The notes under the pieces are model-generated. The model was given only the letters and a program-made list of their open reading frames with translations. It was not told the DNA's origin and did not search any database. Shown in pieces: positions 7,701 through 12,987 of a stretch of 12,987 nt of DNA. The stretch is from the NCBI GenBank assembly GCA_024232355.1, contig JAAEPW010000479.1, positions 1 through 12,987 of the forward strand. The letters run 5' to 3'. Every line of letters starts with the position of its first letter. Positions within the stretch are counted from its first letter, which is position 1. This stretch comes from Chloroflexota bacterium. GTDB lineage: Bacteria > Chloroflexota > Anaerolineae > B4-G1. The translations under genes and the position numbers were made by a program.

Positions 7701-8611
7701 ATCTGTCTATCGCCAATCACGGCGCTGGCGTGCGGGGCATTAGTTGGGACCGTAGCAGCGACGACGATTACCTGAAACCGGGTGAAATCGTGGATTTTGC
7801 CGGTGGCCTCGACAGCAAGATAGACGTTTTGCACCTGGATGCCTGTTTGATGGGGATGAGCGAGTTGGCCTATCTGTTCCGCGACGAGGTGGATTATCTC
7901 GTCGCCTCGCAGAATTTGGCCTGGGGCATCTTTGCCTACGATCAATACCTGGATGGAGCGGCCACCCGCTCGCCGGAGGAGCTTGCTGTCCACATCGCCG
8001 ATACCTACAGTGTCGAGCTTTTTAACCATCCTCACACCATTTCTGTCCTGGGTCTCGATCAAATGGCGGCACTGAATAGCGCGGTGTTCACTTTCACGCA
8101 AGCGTTGTTGGCCGACGACTATGATGCCGAATTAGACGCTGTTCTGAGCGATGTGCAACGCTTTGATTCGCGCAACTATTTCGTCATTGACAAGAATGAC
8201 GAGTTTATCGATCTCTACGACTTTGCCCGGCTGGTGTCCGAGACGATCACCAACTCGACCGTGCATACGGCAGCCCAGGCTGTGATGGATTTGCTGACGG
8301 TGGGGCAACCCGGCAGCGCGATGCCGCCTGGTGTGGTGCTGCGAGAGCATCACAAGAGCGGTGCGTATGGTACGCGCTACTGGGATTTGGAGAATTCGCA
8401 CGGGCTGTCTATTTACTATCCAGCCGACCCTGCTTCTCCCGACTATGGAGATTATGCTGGTGCTCCTTATACTTTTCTAGATGACAGTGGGTGGCTAGAT
8501 CTTCTTTATCATTACGTAAAGGTTCCCCAACCGACGGTATCGCTACCTTCAGGGCCAGCGCCCACACTGTTATATCGCGTCTTTTTGCCGCTCGTTGGGC
8601 GCGGTAGTTGA
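4736..8611 (+). CDS. secreted VCBS-repeat protein with C-terminal clostripain (C11) protease domain
   Basis: A 1291-residue exported protein. Residues 1-33 are a signal peptide, with likely cleavage after IQA. A carboxypeptidase-regulatory-like domain (about 60-150), a PKD/Ig-like domain (156-245) and a Big_5-type Ig domain (246-342) follow. Seven VCBS/FG-GAP units (about 350-697) carry calcium-type DxDGDGDLD loops. Next come a DUF11 domain (about 698-807) and a PKD domain (808-890). Residues 891-1265 are a peptidase C11 domain with catalytic His995 in SIANHGAG and Cys1037 in LDACLMGMSE. Clostripain relatives cut after basic residues, usually Arg. The last residues, YRVFLPLVGRGS, form a short hydrophobic tail typical of Chloroflexota secreted proteins and may be an anchoring or sorting signal. 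AGGAG at 4724-4728 lies 7 bases before the ATG; an earlier ATG at 4729 stops after four codons. The domain order suggests a cell-surface protease presented on a stalk. Confidence 0.88.
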   Translation: MTDRLSRLLSALLSVIVGCLTCWFLFSNIAIQAQPLDPPILGEHCGDVGVLPDPLPISWCGCVWGAVYVDGNPTAGVTVTLIRARDVITFVTTDTYWDQPLYALDGNWIGASYGDAMTVTAAYGGQVVSRTYRAFPNPATLEQQVNLIFPEATGNPPTVISAEVMFPYLGYVQFVAEGIDDDEGGATIVGYEWHSDQDGIIGTEPTVTLPIADLTTAAHTLDLRVQDDEGEWSAPAIRSLPLHLLHPVQVSPLSNGHIAPMTTSIAITYNQSVDPGLVNTQTVVVHARETGRLFESYQVIDGLIRFTPLSPFKPGELVQVSVTTGTRSTSGYGPFRPLVHEFRAGVRGGSGFFARTSFGDLNTRDVAIGDIDGDDDVDMVVVSGPMEGHDSQVWLNNGSGTFTVNQILEIAGDGIELGDLDGDQDLDAFIVVDGPSTNTVWFNDGAGYFSDSGQQLGYSDSEKVALGDVDGDGDLDAFVVNWMGQSNKVWINDGLGYFVDSGQNLFGDRSTIVRLGDLDDDGDLDAFVGNWNTEPNTVWLNDGAGTFVFHQNVRDPLNTDTKDLALGDLDADGDLDVFFANQKGQANEIWLNDGKGNFGNSGQHLGHLGSENVVLGDLDGDGDLDAVVANENHPTTEPYNKVWFNDGNGGFTESIQNLGSGNSRTLSPLSDFDGDGDLDVFVGNEGETNWIWFNTNSYFSISKHASSTALVGKPITFTLRITNSGNVVAANLVITDALPARANYVSGGTLGANNVVSWTVDSLLPKQAVEVVLVVTASAPITNSEYGAFADEGIFAVGQQAVVVDVGTLPEIQSVTVVPGEPAIGEPVIFTAQVTSTTPFTALWEFDSIITSGLTLTHAFNHPGVYPFTLTVDNRYGAVYHSGSVTVTAPRSNWLALLYLDGDNNLSHWMQLALDRLETIPITDSVRVIALIDGSRTNDTYLYEIRTNSHIPLNLDQSWYSTEVDMGQESTLSGFVNWALQSYPADYVYLSIANHGAGVRGISWDRSSDDDYLKPGEIVDFAGGLDSKIDVLHLDACLMGMSELAYLFRDEVDYLVASQNLAWGIFAYDQYLDGAATRSPEELAVHIADTYSVELFNHPHTISVLGLDQMAALNSAVFTFTQALLADDYDAELDAVLSDVQRFDSRNYFVIDKNDEFIDLYDFARLVSETITNSTVHTAAQAVMDLLTVGQPGSAMPPGVVLREHHKSGAYGTRYWDLENSHGLSIYYPADPASPDYGDYAGAPYTFLDDSGWLDLLYHYVKVPQPTVSLPSGPAPTLLYRVFLPLVGRGS
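5808..6823 (+). repeat. seven VCBS/FG-GAP repeats, period about 147-155 bases
   Basis: Coding tandem repeats of about 48-52 residues. Each has a GD(L/I/V)DGDGDLDAF calcium loop followed by a (V/I)W(F/L/I)NDG motif. Near-identical DNA cores starting GGTGATCTGGATG recur at 6281, 6434 and 6581, spacings of 153 and 147 bases, both multiples of three. Copies can therefore be gained or lost without a frameshift. The first unit and the last (DFDGDGDLDVF) are the most divergent. Such arrays usually form calcium-stabilised beta-propellers; seven units would fit one seven-bladed propeller. Confidence 0.85.
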
Positions 8612-8680
8612 ATTGTGTGCAGGGAGGGTTGGGGATTTTCTCAGATTTGTCTTGATTTGTGCTCTAAAAATCGGGGGGGA

Positions 8681-8690
8681 GTGTGTTTAT
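8681..8690 (+). promoter_or_regulatory. GTGTGTTTAT element shared with the clostripain upstream region
   Basis: The ten-base string GTGTGTTTAT occurs here and at 4675-4684. The copies end 54 and 51 bases before the downstream ATG. Both are followed shortly by TAGTA. It may mark a shared promoter element. The rest of the 133-bp gap (8612-8744) holds a run of seven G (8673-8679) and no recognisable terminator. Confidence 0.25.
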
Positions 8691-8744
8691 GGTAGTAAAG
8701 GCCAAAAATGTTTTGTTCATTCATCAGAGCAATGGAGGTTTGTT

Positions 8745-8966
8745 ATGTCAGAAAATAAGTCAAGTGCAAGTGTCATATTCTGGATGGTCGTGAGAGCAGT
8801 CTTTGGTTTTTCGATAGTCGGCGCGGCCGTCACTGGGTCTGCTGCTTATGCGCCCTTTATGCTCGTCACGGGCATTATACTCTTTTTTGTAGACGGTTGG
8901 CCTTTGCTTTTACTGTGGCCTATTTTGGCGTTTTTACTTTTTGGTTGTTACGCTCTGATTTTTTGA
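8745..8966 (+). CDS. small multi-pass membrane protein, unknown function
   Basis: A 73-residue protein starting MSENKSSASVIFW. The frame is open back to 8595 and would then overlap the protease gene, but GGAGG at 8734-8738 lies 6 bases before the ATG at 8745, so this start is chosen. The sequence is almost entirely hydrophobic after residue 9, with two or three membrane segments (about 10-30, 34-49 and 52-72), the last ending at the C-terminus (LAFLLFGCYALIF). I recognise no family. It sits between two very large exported proteins and 70 bases ahead of a small zinc-ribbon gene, so a role in the envelope or in helping export is conceivable but unsupported. Confidence 0.65.
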   Translation: MSENKSSASVIFWMVVRAVFGFSIVGAAVTGSAAYAPFMLVTGIILFFVDGWPLLLLWPILAFLLFGCYALIF

Positions 8967-8986
8967 TAGTTCGAGTTTAGCTGCCA

Positions 8987-9004
8987 ACACTTGGGTGTCC
9001 CGAG
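8987..9004. promoter_or_regulatory. imperfect palindrome / weak hairpin before the zinc-ribbon gene
   Basis: ACAC-TTGG-GTGT (8987-8998) is a short inverted repeat loosely similar to the CACCTGGTG sites before the two secreted-protein genes. An alternative pairing, ACTTGGG-TGT-CCCGAGT (8989-9005) with one G-U pair, would form a hairpin, but no T run follows it. The stretch lies about 35-50 bases before the ATG. Low confidence. Confidence 0.2.
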
Positions 9005-9036
9005 TCCACTATCAAATCTTATAAGGAGGCTGTGTG

Positions 9037-9228
9037 ATGGCTAGAAATTTTCGCTCTTGTCCAAGTTGTGGATCACGTTTGGGGTCCGCTATCAAGGTCG
9101 AGGTTTATCAGTGCAAAGATTGCAAGACAGTGTGGTGTCAAAAATGTGGCGCGCCGCCCCAAGGTAGAAAGTGCTCGAGATGTGGCACAGGAGGGTTTAG
9201 GAAGAACACGATAGGTCAACTTCGATAG
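9037..9228 (+). CDS. small double zinc-ribbon protein
   Basis: A 63-residue protein with four CxxC pairs (C8/C11, C26/C29, C34/C37, C46/C49), enough ligands for two structural zinc sites. The ATG at 9037 is preferred to the adjacent GTG at 9034 because AGGAGG at 9024-9029 lies 7 bases away, near optimal. The remaining residues are basic (many Lys/Arg, C-terminus GFRKNTIGQLR), compatible with binding nucleic acid or an acidic protein partner. No enzymatic domain is present. The preceding 70 bases contain no convincing terminator, so it may be co-transcribed with the small membrane gene. Zinc ribbons of this size occur as adaptors and regulators; the exact role is unknown. Confidence 0.75.
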   Translation: MARNFRSCPSCGSRLGSAIKVEVYQCKDCKTVWCQKCGAPPQGRKCSRCGTGGFRKNTIGQLR

Positions 9229-9283
9229 ACCCGCCCCATCGTCAAACGTTTGTCAGTAGAATTTGTGAAACATCAGTTTTGAC

Positions 9284-9292
9284 CACCTGGTG
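9284..9292. promoter_or_regulatory. CACCTGGTG palindrome before the M23-SLH gene
   Basis: The same nine-base odd palindrome found at 4669-4677. It is centred 50 bases before the GTG start here and 63 bases before the ATG there. The string AGAAATA follows in both places, directly here and after a further seven bases at the first site. TAATTC at 9309-9314 is a possible -10 box, which would put the palindrome at the -35 position as in the first site. It is a candidate shared operator; no known regulator is assigned. The remainder of the gap (9229-9337) holds only a ten-base palindrome CAAACGTTTG at 9243-9252. Confidence 0.35.
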
Positions 9293-9322
9293 AGAAATAC
9301 TTGCCGTCTAATTCTAGTTCTG

Positions 9323-9330
9323 ACAGGAGG
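9323..9330 (+). promoter_or_regulatory. ribosome binding site deciding a GTG start
   Basis: ACAGGAGG ends 7 bases before the GTG at 9338. This selects that GTG over the in-frame GTG at 9290, which has no such site and would put 16 extra residues ahead of a clean signal peptide. Confidence 0.75.
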
Positions 9331-9337
9331 AAACAAA

Positions 9338-12300
9338 GTGAAAACCCTTATTAGAAAAACGACTGTGAAGAGTTTCGTGTCGATTTTAATTGTGTTGGGT
9401 GGTTTAACATCGCCCATATTCAGCACCTCTATGTTATATTGTCGAGTGCAAGCACAAGAAAATTCTCCAATTATCCAAGAACTTGGTCTAGCTGCAACCG
9501 AGTTGCTGACCAATGAATTACTGTCAGAAGATACAGAATATCAAATTGAACTTGAACGACTTGAATCAAATGCCGAGATTGGTCATGCCGAGGTATCTCT
9601 TCATTACCAGACTGCATGGGGAGAATTTAATGAAACCATTCACATCTATGCCCTAATTCATAATGGTCAAATCGAGAAAATTTTTAGCGAACCCAGTCAA
9701 GACTTTTTCAAGTATGCGGAACAGATACCAAAAGATTTTTTGCCCCGTGAGCGTCTCGCGCAGTGGCTCGCCATCAGAGATTGTGAACAAATGCAGTCGA
9801 GAACTGTGAATGTCGCGAGTGATTATAAACTGCCTTTTACCGGCGGGACAAGTTACACAGTTAGGCGAGGAGGAAGCAGCCACAATGATAGTTATGATTT
9901 TGCAATGGCTACAGAGACTATTGTCAAAGCTGCGAGAGGCGGACAAGTTGAAAAAGTGAATAGTTTTGATTCTACAGGGGGAGGATACCTCATACGTATC
10001 AAGCATATTGACGGTTCCTATGGATGGTACCTCCACCTCACAAAAAATGGGAACCTAGTATCCCAAGGGGATTTTGTCAGTCAAGGCGACTGTCTAGCTT
10101 ATAGCGGCAATACTGGAATAACCAGTGGTCCCCATTTGCATTTTAATGTATCTTCTGACACCGGAAATGATGACCGAGTTCGGATTACCTGGACGGAAGC
10201 TCCAACGAGCAACCTCAGTCTAGATGGGACAAACTTCCCAAGCCCAGTGTCTCAAAACACTCCTGGAAAATGTAGCAAACCTTATTCGTTCGAATATGTA
10301 AATCAAAACACCCCCCCCCCTCCTCCAGCCACAATATTGAGTGGCGACACCTTCACCGTCACCTTCTGGCTCACCAACACCGGCACAATGTCCTGGACCA
10401 CCGACACCGTCAAACTCGCCACCACTATCCCCCAAGACCGTCCCAGCGACTTTTACCAACCTGGCGCGCCCGGCTGGGAATCCGCCAATCGCATCTGGCT
10501 CAAAGACGGCCCCGTCTATACCAACAGCGTAGGTATCTTTGAAGCCCGTTTCACCGCCCCAGGCCCAGGTACTTACCACGAATACTTTAGCCTGGTGGCA
10601 GAAGGCATCCAGTGGTTCTCCGGCCCCGACCTGTGGTTCAAGGTATTCGTCCCCGACCCTAGCGCCACATTCCCCGATGTGCCACAAGGCACCCGGTTCT
10701 ACGAAGAAATAGACTGCCTGGCCAAACGCGACATCGTTCACGGCGACAATGGACTATTCTATCCCCACGACAGCGTCACCCGAGGCCAGGTGGCTCTGAT
10801 GTTGGCCCGTCTGCTCAAAGGCAACCAGAACCTTCCGGAACCTACCCTGGATGTATTCGCCGATATGACCGTGGACAACGAAATGACACGGGCTGCCGAG
10901 TTTTTGCACAATTACTCGCTCATAGACGGGGATGAAACAATACGCGTCTTTAACGGCTACACAAAAGACGAGCAACGCAAATTCGGCCCCGATTTGCCTA
11001 TCACCCGGGCGCAGGCTTTGTGGGTCGTCGTCCGGGCGCTCAAGATTTACCTGGGCGAAACATCTCTGGATGCGGTCCCGGCCGGGTATTACAGCGACCT
11101 GGAAGGTTTCAGTCCCGATCAAGTGCAGGAAATTCTCGAAGGGCGTGGAGAATCCATCACCAATGTAGACGAGGAATTTAACCCCAACCTCGACATTCCT
11201 CGGGAACAGATGGCAGCTTTTATCTACCGCACCCTGCTGCGTATGAACAACCTGACCATCCCTGAAGAGGCCGACGTGCAAGCGAAAACCTGTCCGCCCC
11301 TGCCCGATTACTGGGATTCGAGCCTCGCCATCGCCAGTTCGCAGCAACCCGCACAGCCCAACACGCCGAACGAGACCTTGTGCTTCCCCACCACTCCCGG
11401 TTCAGCTATCCCTGGTGCAACCATTCCCGACGCTGGCGCGACCGCCTGCTACTTTTTCGACGAGAGCATCTACCGCATCGTCGAGGACGTCCCCCCCGAC
11501 TTTTGGGCACGCCCCCACATCGAGGCGATCTATGACGCCGGATTGAGCATCGGCTGCGATGACGAACATACCGGGCGGCTCTACTGCCCCATGTCAGATA
11601 CCTTGCGAGTGCAGGCTGGCATATTCATGCTCCGCGCCAAACATTACTACGAAACCGGTGAACCTGGCATAAACTATCCACTAGACCCATGCACCGAGCA
11701 GATATTCGACGATGTGCCCATAACTGACCCGCATTGTCCCGAAATCAATGATTTGTACTATGAGGGCATTACCCAGGGAAGCACGCAATGTGAGCCTGGC
11801 GACCCGGTGGGTTACTACTTTTGTCCTGACCTGCCCGTTAATCGCACCCAAACCGCGCTGTTCATCCTGCGCACCCTGGAAGGAGCAAACGTCGAAGACA
11901 ACCTGCCATACGCCCTCGGCATATTCGAGGACGTGCCGCCTAACGACGATCCCCACGCGGCTGCCATCGAAGAATTTTATTGGCGCGGCATCACCAACGG
12001 CTCTCCGGACTGCGGCGACGGCTTTAACTATTGCCCGTCCGACACCGTATCGCGGGCGCACATAGCCGCCTTGTTGAACAGGGCTTTCATCAACCTGCCC
12101 ACCCCCACAGACCGCATCGGTGACGTCTGTTTTTCCACCGCCAGTGGCTACGATATTCCCAGGCAAGGAACGGATGGCCCTGGCCTACCCGAAGTGGACG
12201 ACGAGGACGTGGTTTGCTATCACAAATACGCCAATCTGTTCAAGATGTTCTTTAACGGCAGCGTCAATGGCCTGACCGACGACGTAGATGCCCTCTACGT

Positions 12301-12925
12301 CGATTCTGGATGGGACGAGATGTGGTTTTCCATCGCTGGCAGCCAAGACATCCCCGGCATTGCGGAAACGGTGCAAGACGAGGATATCGTCCGTTACGAG
12401 GATGGTCACTTTTATGGGCAAATAGACGGCAGCGACTTTACGGAGTTGAGTTCAGAGGACATTGACGCCTTGCATTATTGGTCTACCAGCCGTTACTATA
12501 TCTCTACCTCTACCAACGCGGATTTTGGCGATGACGAGGACGTCGTCCGCTTTAGGCCCAGCACCAGTGCCTTTTACGATTTCTTCGATGGTAGCGACGT
12601 CAATCTCATCGGTGACGTGGACGCCGTGACGGTAGTTTCGAACGATGCCGCCAACTCGATCATCTATCTCGTCGCCTACCCCGATTACTGTGTCGCGGGT
12701 GACAATGGACAGGTATGTGCTGACCACAATGACATCGTTCGCTTCACAGGCGCTACCGGTTCGGATACCTCTGGAAACTTTGGCTCCGCTGTATGTTTCG
12801 ACCTGGACCAATATCCGGGTGTGGATGGGGAAAACATTGAGGCCATTCGGCATGGTTCAGAACTCCAGGAAGTTAGATTGACACTTCCAGATTCTCCAGA
12901 GAGTAACTGGGGAGAAGCAACGTGA
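9338..12925 (+). CDS. secreted M23 peptidase with NBR1-Ig, six SLH-like repeats and C-terminal repeat module
   Basis: A 1195-residue protein (GTG start). Residues 1-40 are a signal peptide ending in a VQAQ-like site. Residues 41-160 are an unrecognised domain. Residues about 165-290 are a zinc metallopeptidase M23 (LytM) domain with H182, D187, H233 and the HLHF pair H266/H268. All expected ligand and catalytic positions are present, so it is probably an active peptidoglycan or peptide cross-link hydrolase. A proline stretch at about 325-331 leads into an NBR1-like Ig domain (to about 440). Residues about 442-917 hold six SLH-like units (FPDV, FADM, YYSDL, VEDV, FDDV and FEDV starts), which normally bind cell-wall polymers. 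Units 4-6 each carry a Cys pair in the loop. Residues about 925-1180 repeat a DEDVVRF / FDGS / DVDA pattern. The 5' part is about 42% GC and the 3' part about 63-68% in lines I counted, with the switch at a run of ten C (10311-10320). Confidence 0.85.
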   Translation: MKTLIRKTTVKSFVSILIVLGGLTSPIFSTSMLYCRVQAQENSPIIQELGLAATELLTNELLSEDTEYQIELERLESNAEIGHAEVSLHYQTAWGEFNETIHIYALIHNGQIEKIFSEPSQDFFKYAEQIPKDFLPRERLAQWLAIRDCEQMQSRTVNVASDYKLPFTGGTSYTVRRGGSSHNDSYDFAMATETIVKAARGGQVEKVNSFDSTGGGYLIRIKHIDGSYGWYLHLTKNGNLVSQGDFVSQGDCLAYSGNTGITSGPHLHFNVSSDTGNDDRVRITWTEAPTSNLSLDGTNFPSPVSQNTPGKCSKPYSFEYVNQNTPPPPPATILSGDTFTVTFWLTNTGTMSWTTDTVKLATTIPQDRPSDFYQPGAPGWESANRIWLKDGPVYTNSVGIFEARFTAPGPGTYHEYFSLVAEGIQWFSGPDLWFKVFVPDPSATFPDVPQGTRFYEEIDCLAKRDIVHGDNGLFYPHDSVTRGQVALMLARLLKGNQNLPEPTLDVFADMTVDNEMTRAAEFLHNYSLIDGDETIRVFNGYTKDEQRKFGPDLPITRAQALWVVVRALKIYLGETSLDAVPAGYYSDLEGFSPDQVQEILEGRGESITNVDEEFNPNLDIPREQMAAFIYRTLLRMNNLTIPEEADVQAKTCPPLPDYWDSSLAIASSQQPAQPNTPNETLCFPTTPGSAIPGATIPDAGATACYFFDESIYRIVEDVPPDFWARPHIEAIYDAGLSIGCDDEHTGRLYCPMSDTLRVQAGIFMLRAKHYYETGEPGINYPLDPCTEQIFDDVPITDPHCPEINDLYYEGITQGSTQCEPGDPVGYYFCPDLPVNRTQTALFILRTLEGANVEDNLPYALGIFEDVPPNDDPHAAAIEEFYWRGITNGSPDCGDGFNYCPSDTVSRAHIAALLNRAFINLPTPTDRIGDVCFSTASGYDIPRQGTDGPGLPEVDDEDVVCYHKYANLFKMFFNGSVNGLTDDVDALYVDSGWDEMWFSIAGSQDIPGIAETVQDEDIVRYEDGHFYGQIDGSDFTELSSEDIDALHYWSTSRYYISTSTNADFGDDEDVVRFRPSTSAFYDFFDGSDVNLIGDVDAVTVVSNDAANSIIYLVAYPDYCVAGDNGQVCADHNDIVRFTGATGSDTSGNFGSAVCFDLDQYPGVDGENIEAIRHGSELQEVRLTLPDSPESNWGEAT
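10311..10320 (+). repeat. homopolymer run of ten C inside the M23-SLH gene
   Basis: The run encodes part of a five-proline stretch between the M23 and NBR1-Ig domains. The reading frame is intact with ten C. With nine C the frame would meet TAG at 10530-10532; with eleven it would meet TGA at 10540-10542. Either change would release a signal peptide plus M23 protein without Ig or SLH parts. Tracts of this length are slippage-prone in bacteria. Confidence 0.8.
10661..12088 (+). repeat. six SLH-like repeats in two blocks of three
   Basis: Each unit has the pattern F-x-D-V-P, an A-x-E-x-L/Y helix, a glycine-turn loop (for example GITNGSPDCG) and the closing (V/I)(S/T)R-x-Q/H-x-A-x-x-L helix. 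Units 1-3 and 4-6 are separated by a linker rich in Pro, Ser, Thr and Gln (around 11290-11440). Units 1-2 match the family well and unit 3 is divergent. Units 4-6 carry paired cysteines about 7-13 residues apart. A second, shorter run of seven C lies at 11491-11497. Confidence 0.7.
12112..12880 (+). repeat. C-terminal DEDVVRF/FDGS/DVDA repeat module
   Basis: About four units of 50-65 residues. Each has an acidic DDEDVVxx or DEDIVRY motif, then an aromatic strand with F(D/N)GS, then a (D/E)D(V/I)DAL-type motif and a strand such as MWFSIAG. The fourth unit is diverged (HNDIVRF, and NIEAI in the last position). The periodic acidic and aromatic pattern suggests beta-propeller or beta-solenoid folding, possibly with calcium. 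I know the motif from large extracellular proteins but cannot name a family. Confidence 0.6.
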
Positions 12926-12987
12926 AAGGAGTTGCAACTCCAATGGTCGGAGGCAAAGAAGTGGCCGATGTAGGTTCTTTGTCATCA
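12922..12987 (+). CDS. start of a translationally coupled downstream gene (partial)
   Basis: A GTG at 12922 overlaps the TGA stop of the M23-SLH gene in a classic GTGA four-base overlap, with GGAG at 12911-12914 seven bases upstream. The frame stays open for 22 codons to the window edge (MKGVATPMVGGKEVADVGSL and on). An in-frame ATG at 12943 is an alternative start. Too little is visible to assign a family. The overlap implies coupled translation with the SLH protein, so the products may work together. Confidence 0.5.
   Translation, partial: MKGVATPMVGGKEVADVGSLSS
12928..12941. repeat. perfect 14-base palindrome GGAGTTGCAACTCC
   Basis: A perfect 7+7 palindrome without a loop, just after the M23-SLH stop and inside the likely start of the next gene. 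With no loop and no T run it is unlikely to be a terminator. It could be a protein site or chance. Confidence 0.35.

Noticed and set aside
7526..8101. Antisense frame of 191 codons in the clostripain domain
   Set aside because: The sense strand encodes the conserved C11 catalytic His and Cys; the antisense frame shows no domain.
8595..8744. Upstream extension of the small membrane protein by 50 residues
   Set aside because: It would overlap the end of the protease gene, and GGAGG fits the internal ATG at 8745 much better.
9243..9252. Palindrome CAAACGTTTG
   Set aside because: Ten-base palindromes are expected by chance at this length, and it has no second copy that I noticed.
9290..9337. 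Earlier GTG start of the M23-SLH gene
   Set aside because: ACAGGAGG at 9323-9330 directs the GTG at 9338, which yields a standard signal peptide.
9253..9513. Minus-strand frame of 86 codons over the start of the M23 gene
   Set aside because: It overlaps a strong sense start and signal peptide and has no convincing ribosome binding site.
10311..10320. C10 tract as a simple sequencing error
   Set aside because: The frame is intact on both sides with exactly ten C, and domains continue in frame, so the given length is credible.

Overview
The window looks like a chromosomal segment of a bacterium of the phylum Chloroflexota (Anaerolineae/Caldilineae-like). This is an inference from protein style. 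It holds large secreted mosaics built from VCBS, DUF11, PKD, NBR1-Ig and SLH-type modules, a secreted clostripain-type protease ending in a short hydrophobic FLPLVGRG tail of the kind seen on many Chloroflexota exported proteins, and a sigma / zinc-finger anti-sigma / TPR-CHAT operon. No RNA gene, CRISPR array, transposon or prophage was seen.

Layout. (1) 1-226, minus strand: the first codons of a possible gene leaving the window, and a 59-residue single-helix membrane protein. (2) 227-463: a 237-bp divergent intergenic region with short direct and inverted repeats and a candidate promoter. (3) 464-4615, plus strand: a tight three-gene operon. It encodes an ECF-like sigma factor, a soluble protein with two complete ZAS-type zinc motifs plus a C-terminal beta domain, and an 875-residue TPR-CHAT protein with an intact His/Cys dyad. 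(4) 4736-8611: a 1291-residue secreted protein with about seven calcium-binding VCBS/FG-GAP repeats and a C-terminal clostripain (C11) domain with intact His/Cys. (5) 8745-9228: two small genes, a 73-residue membrane protein and a 63-residue protein with four CxxC pairs. (6) 9338-12925: a 1195-residue secreted M23 peptidase fused to an NBR1-like Ig domain, six SLH-like repeats and a C-terminal repeat module. (7) From 12922: the start of a further gene overlapping the previous stop by 4 bases.

Working model (inference). The sigma factor is held by the double-ZAS protein, and the CHAT protease may relieve that inhibition by cutting it. This would parallel the TPR-CHAT / Csx30 / RpoE logic of type III-E CRISPR systems, but without CRISPR. 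The two large exported proteins could be outputs. Both are preceded by the same 9-bp palindrome, CACCTGGTG, about 50-65 bases before the start codon, and this motif was not noticed elsewhere in the window.

The M23-SLH gene contains a run of ten C at the exact junction between an AT-rich 5' part and a GC-rich 3' part. Loss or gain of one C would stop translation within about 220 bases, before any SLH-like repeat, so this gene may be both a recombinational mosaic and phase variable.
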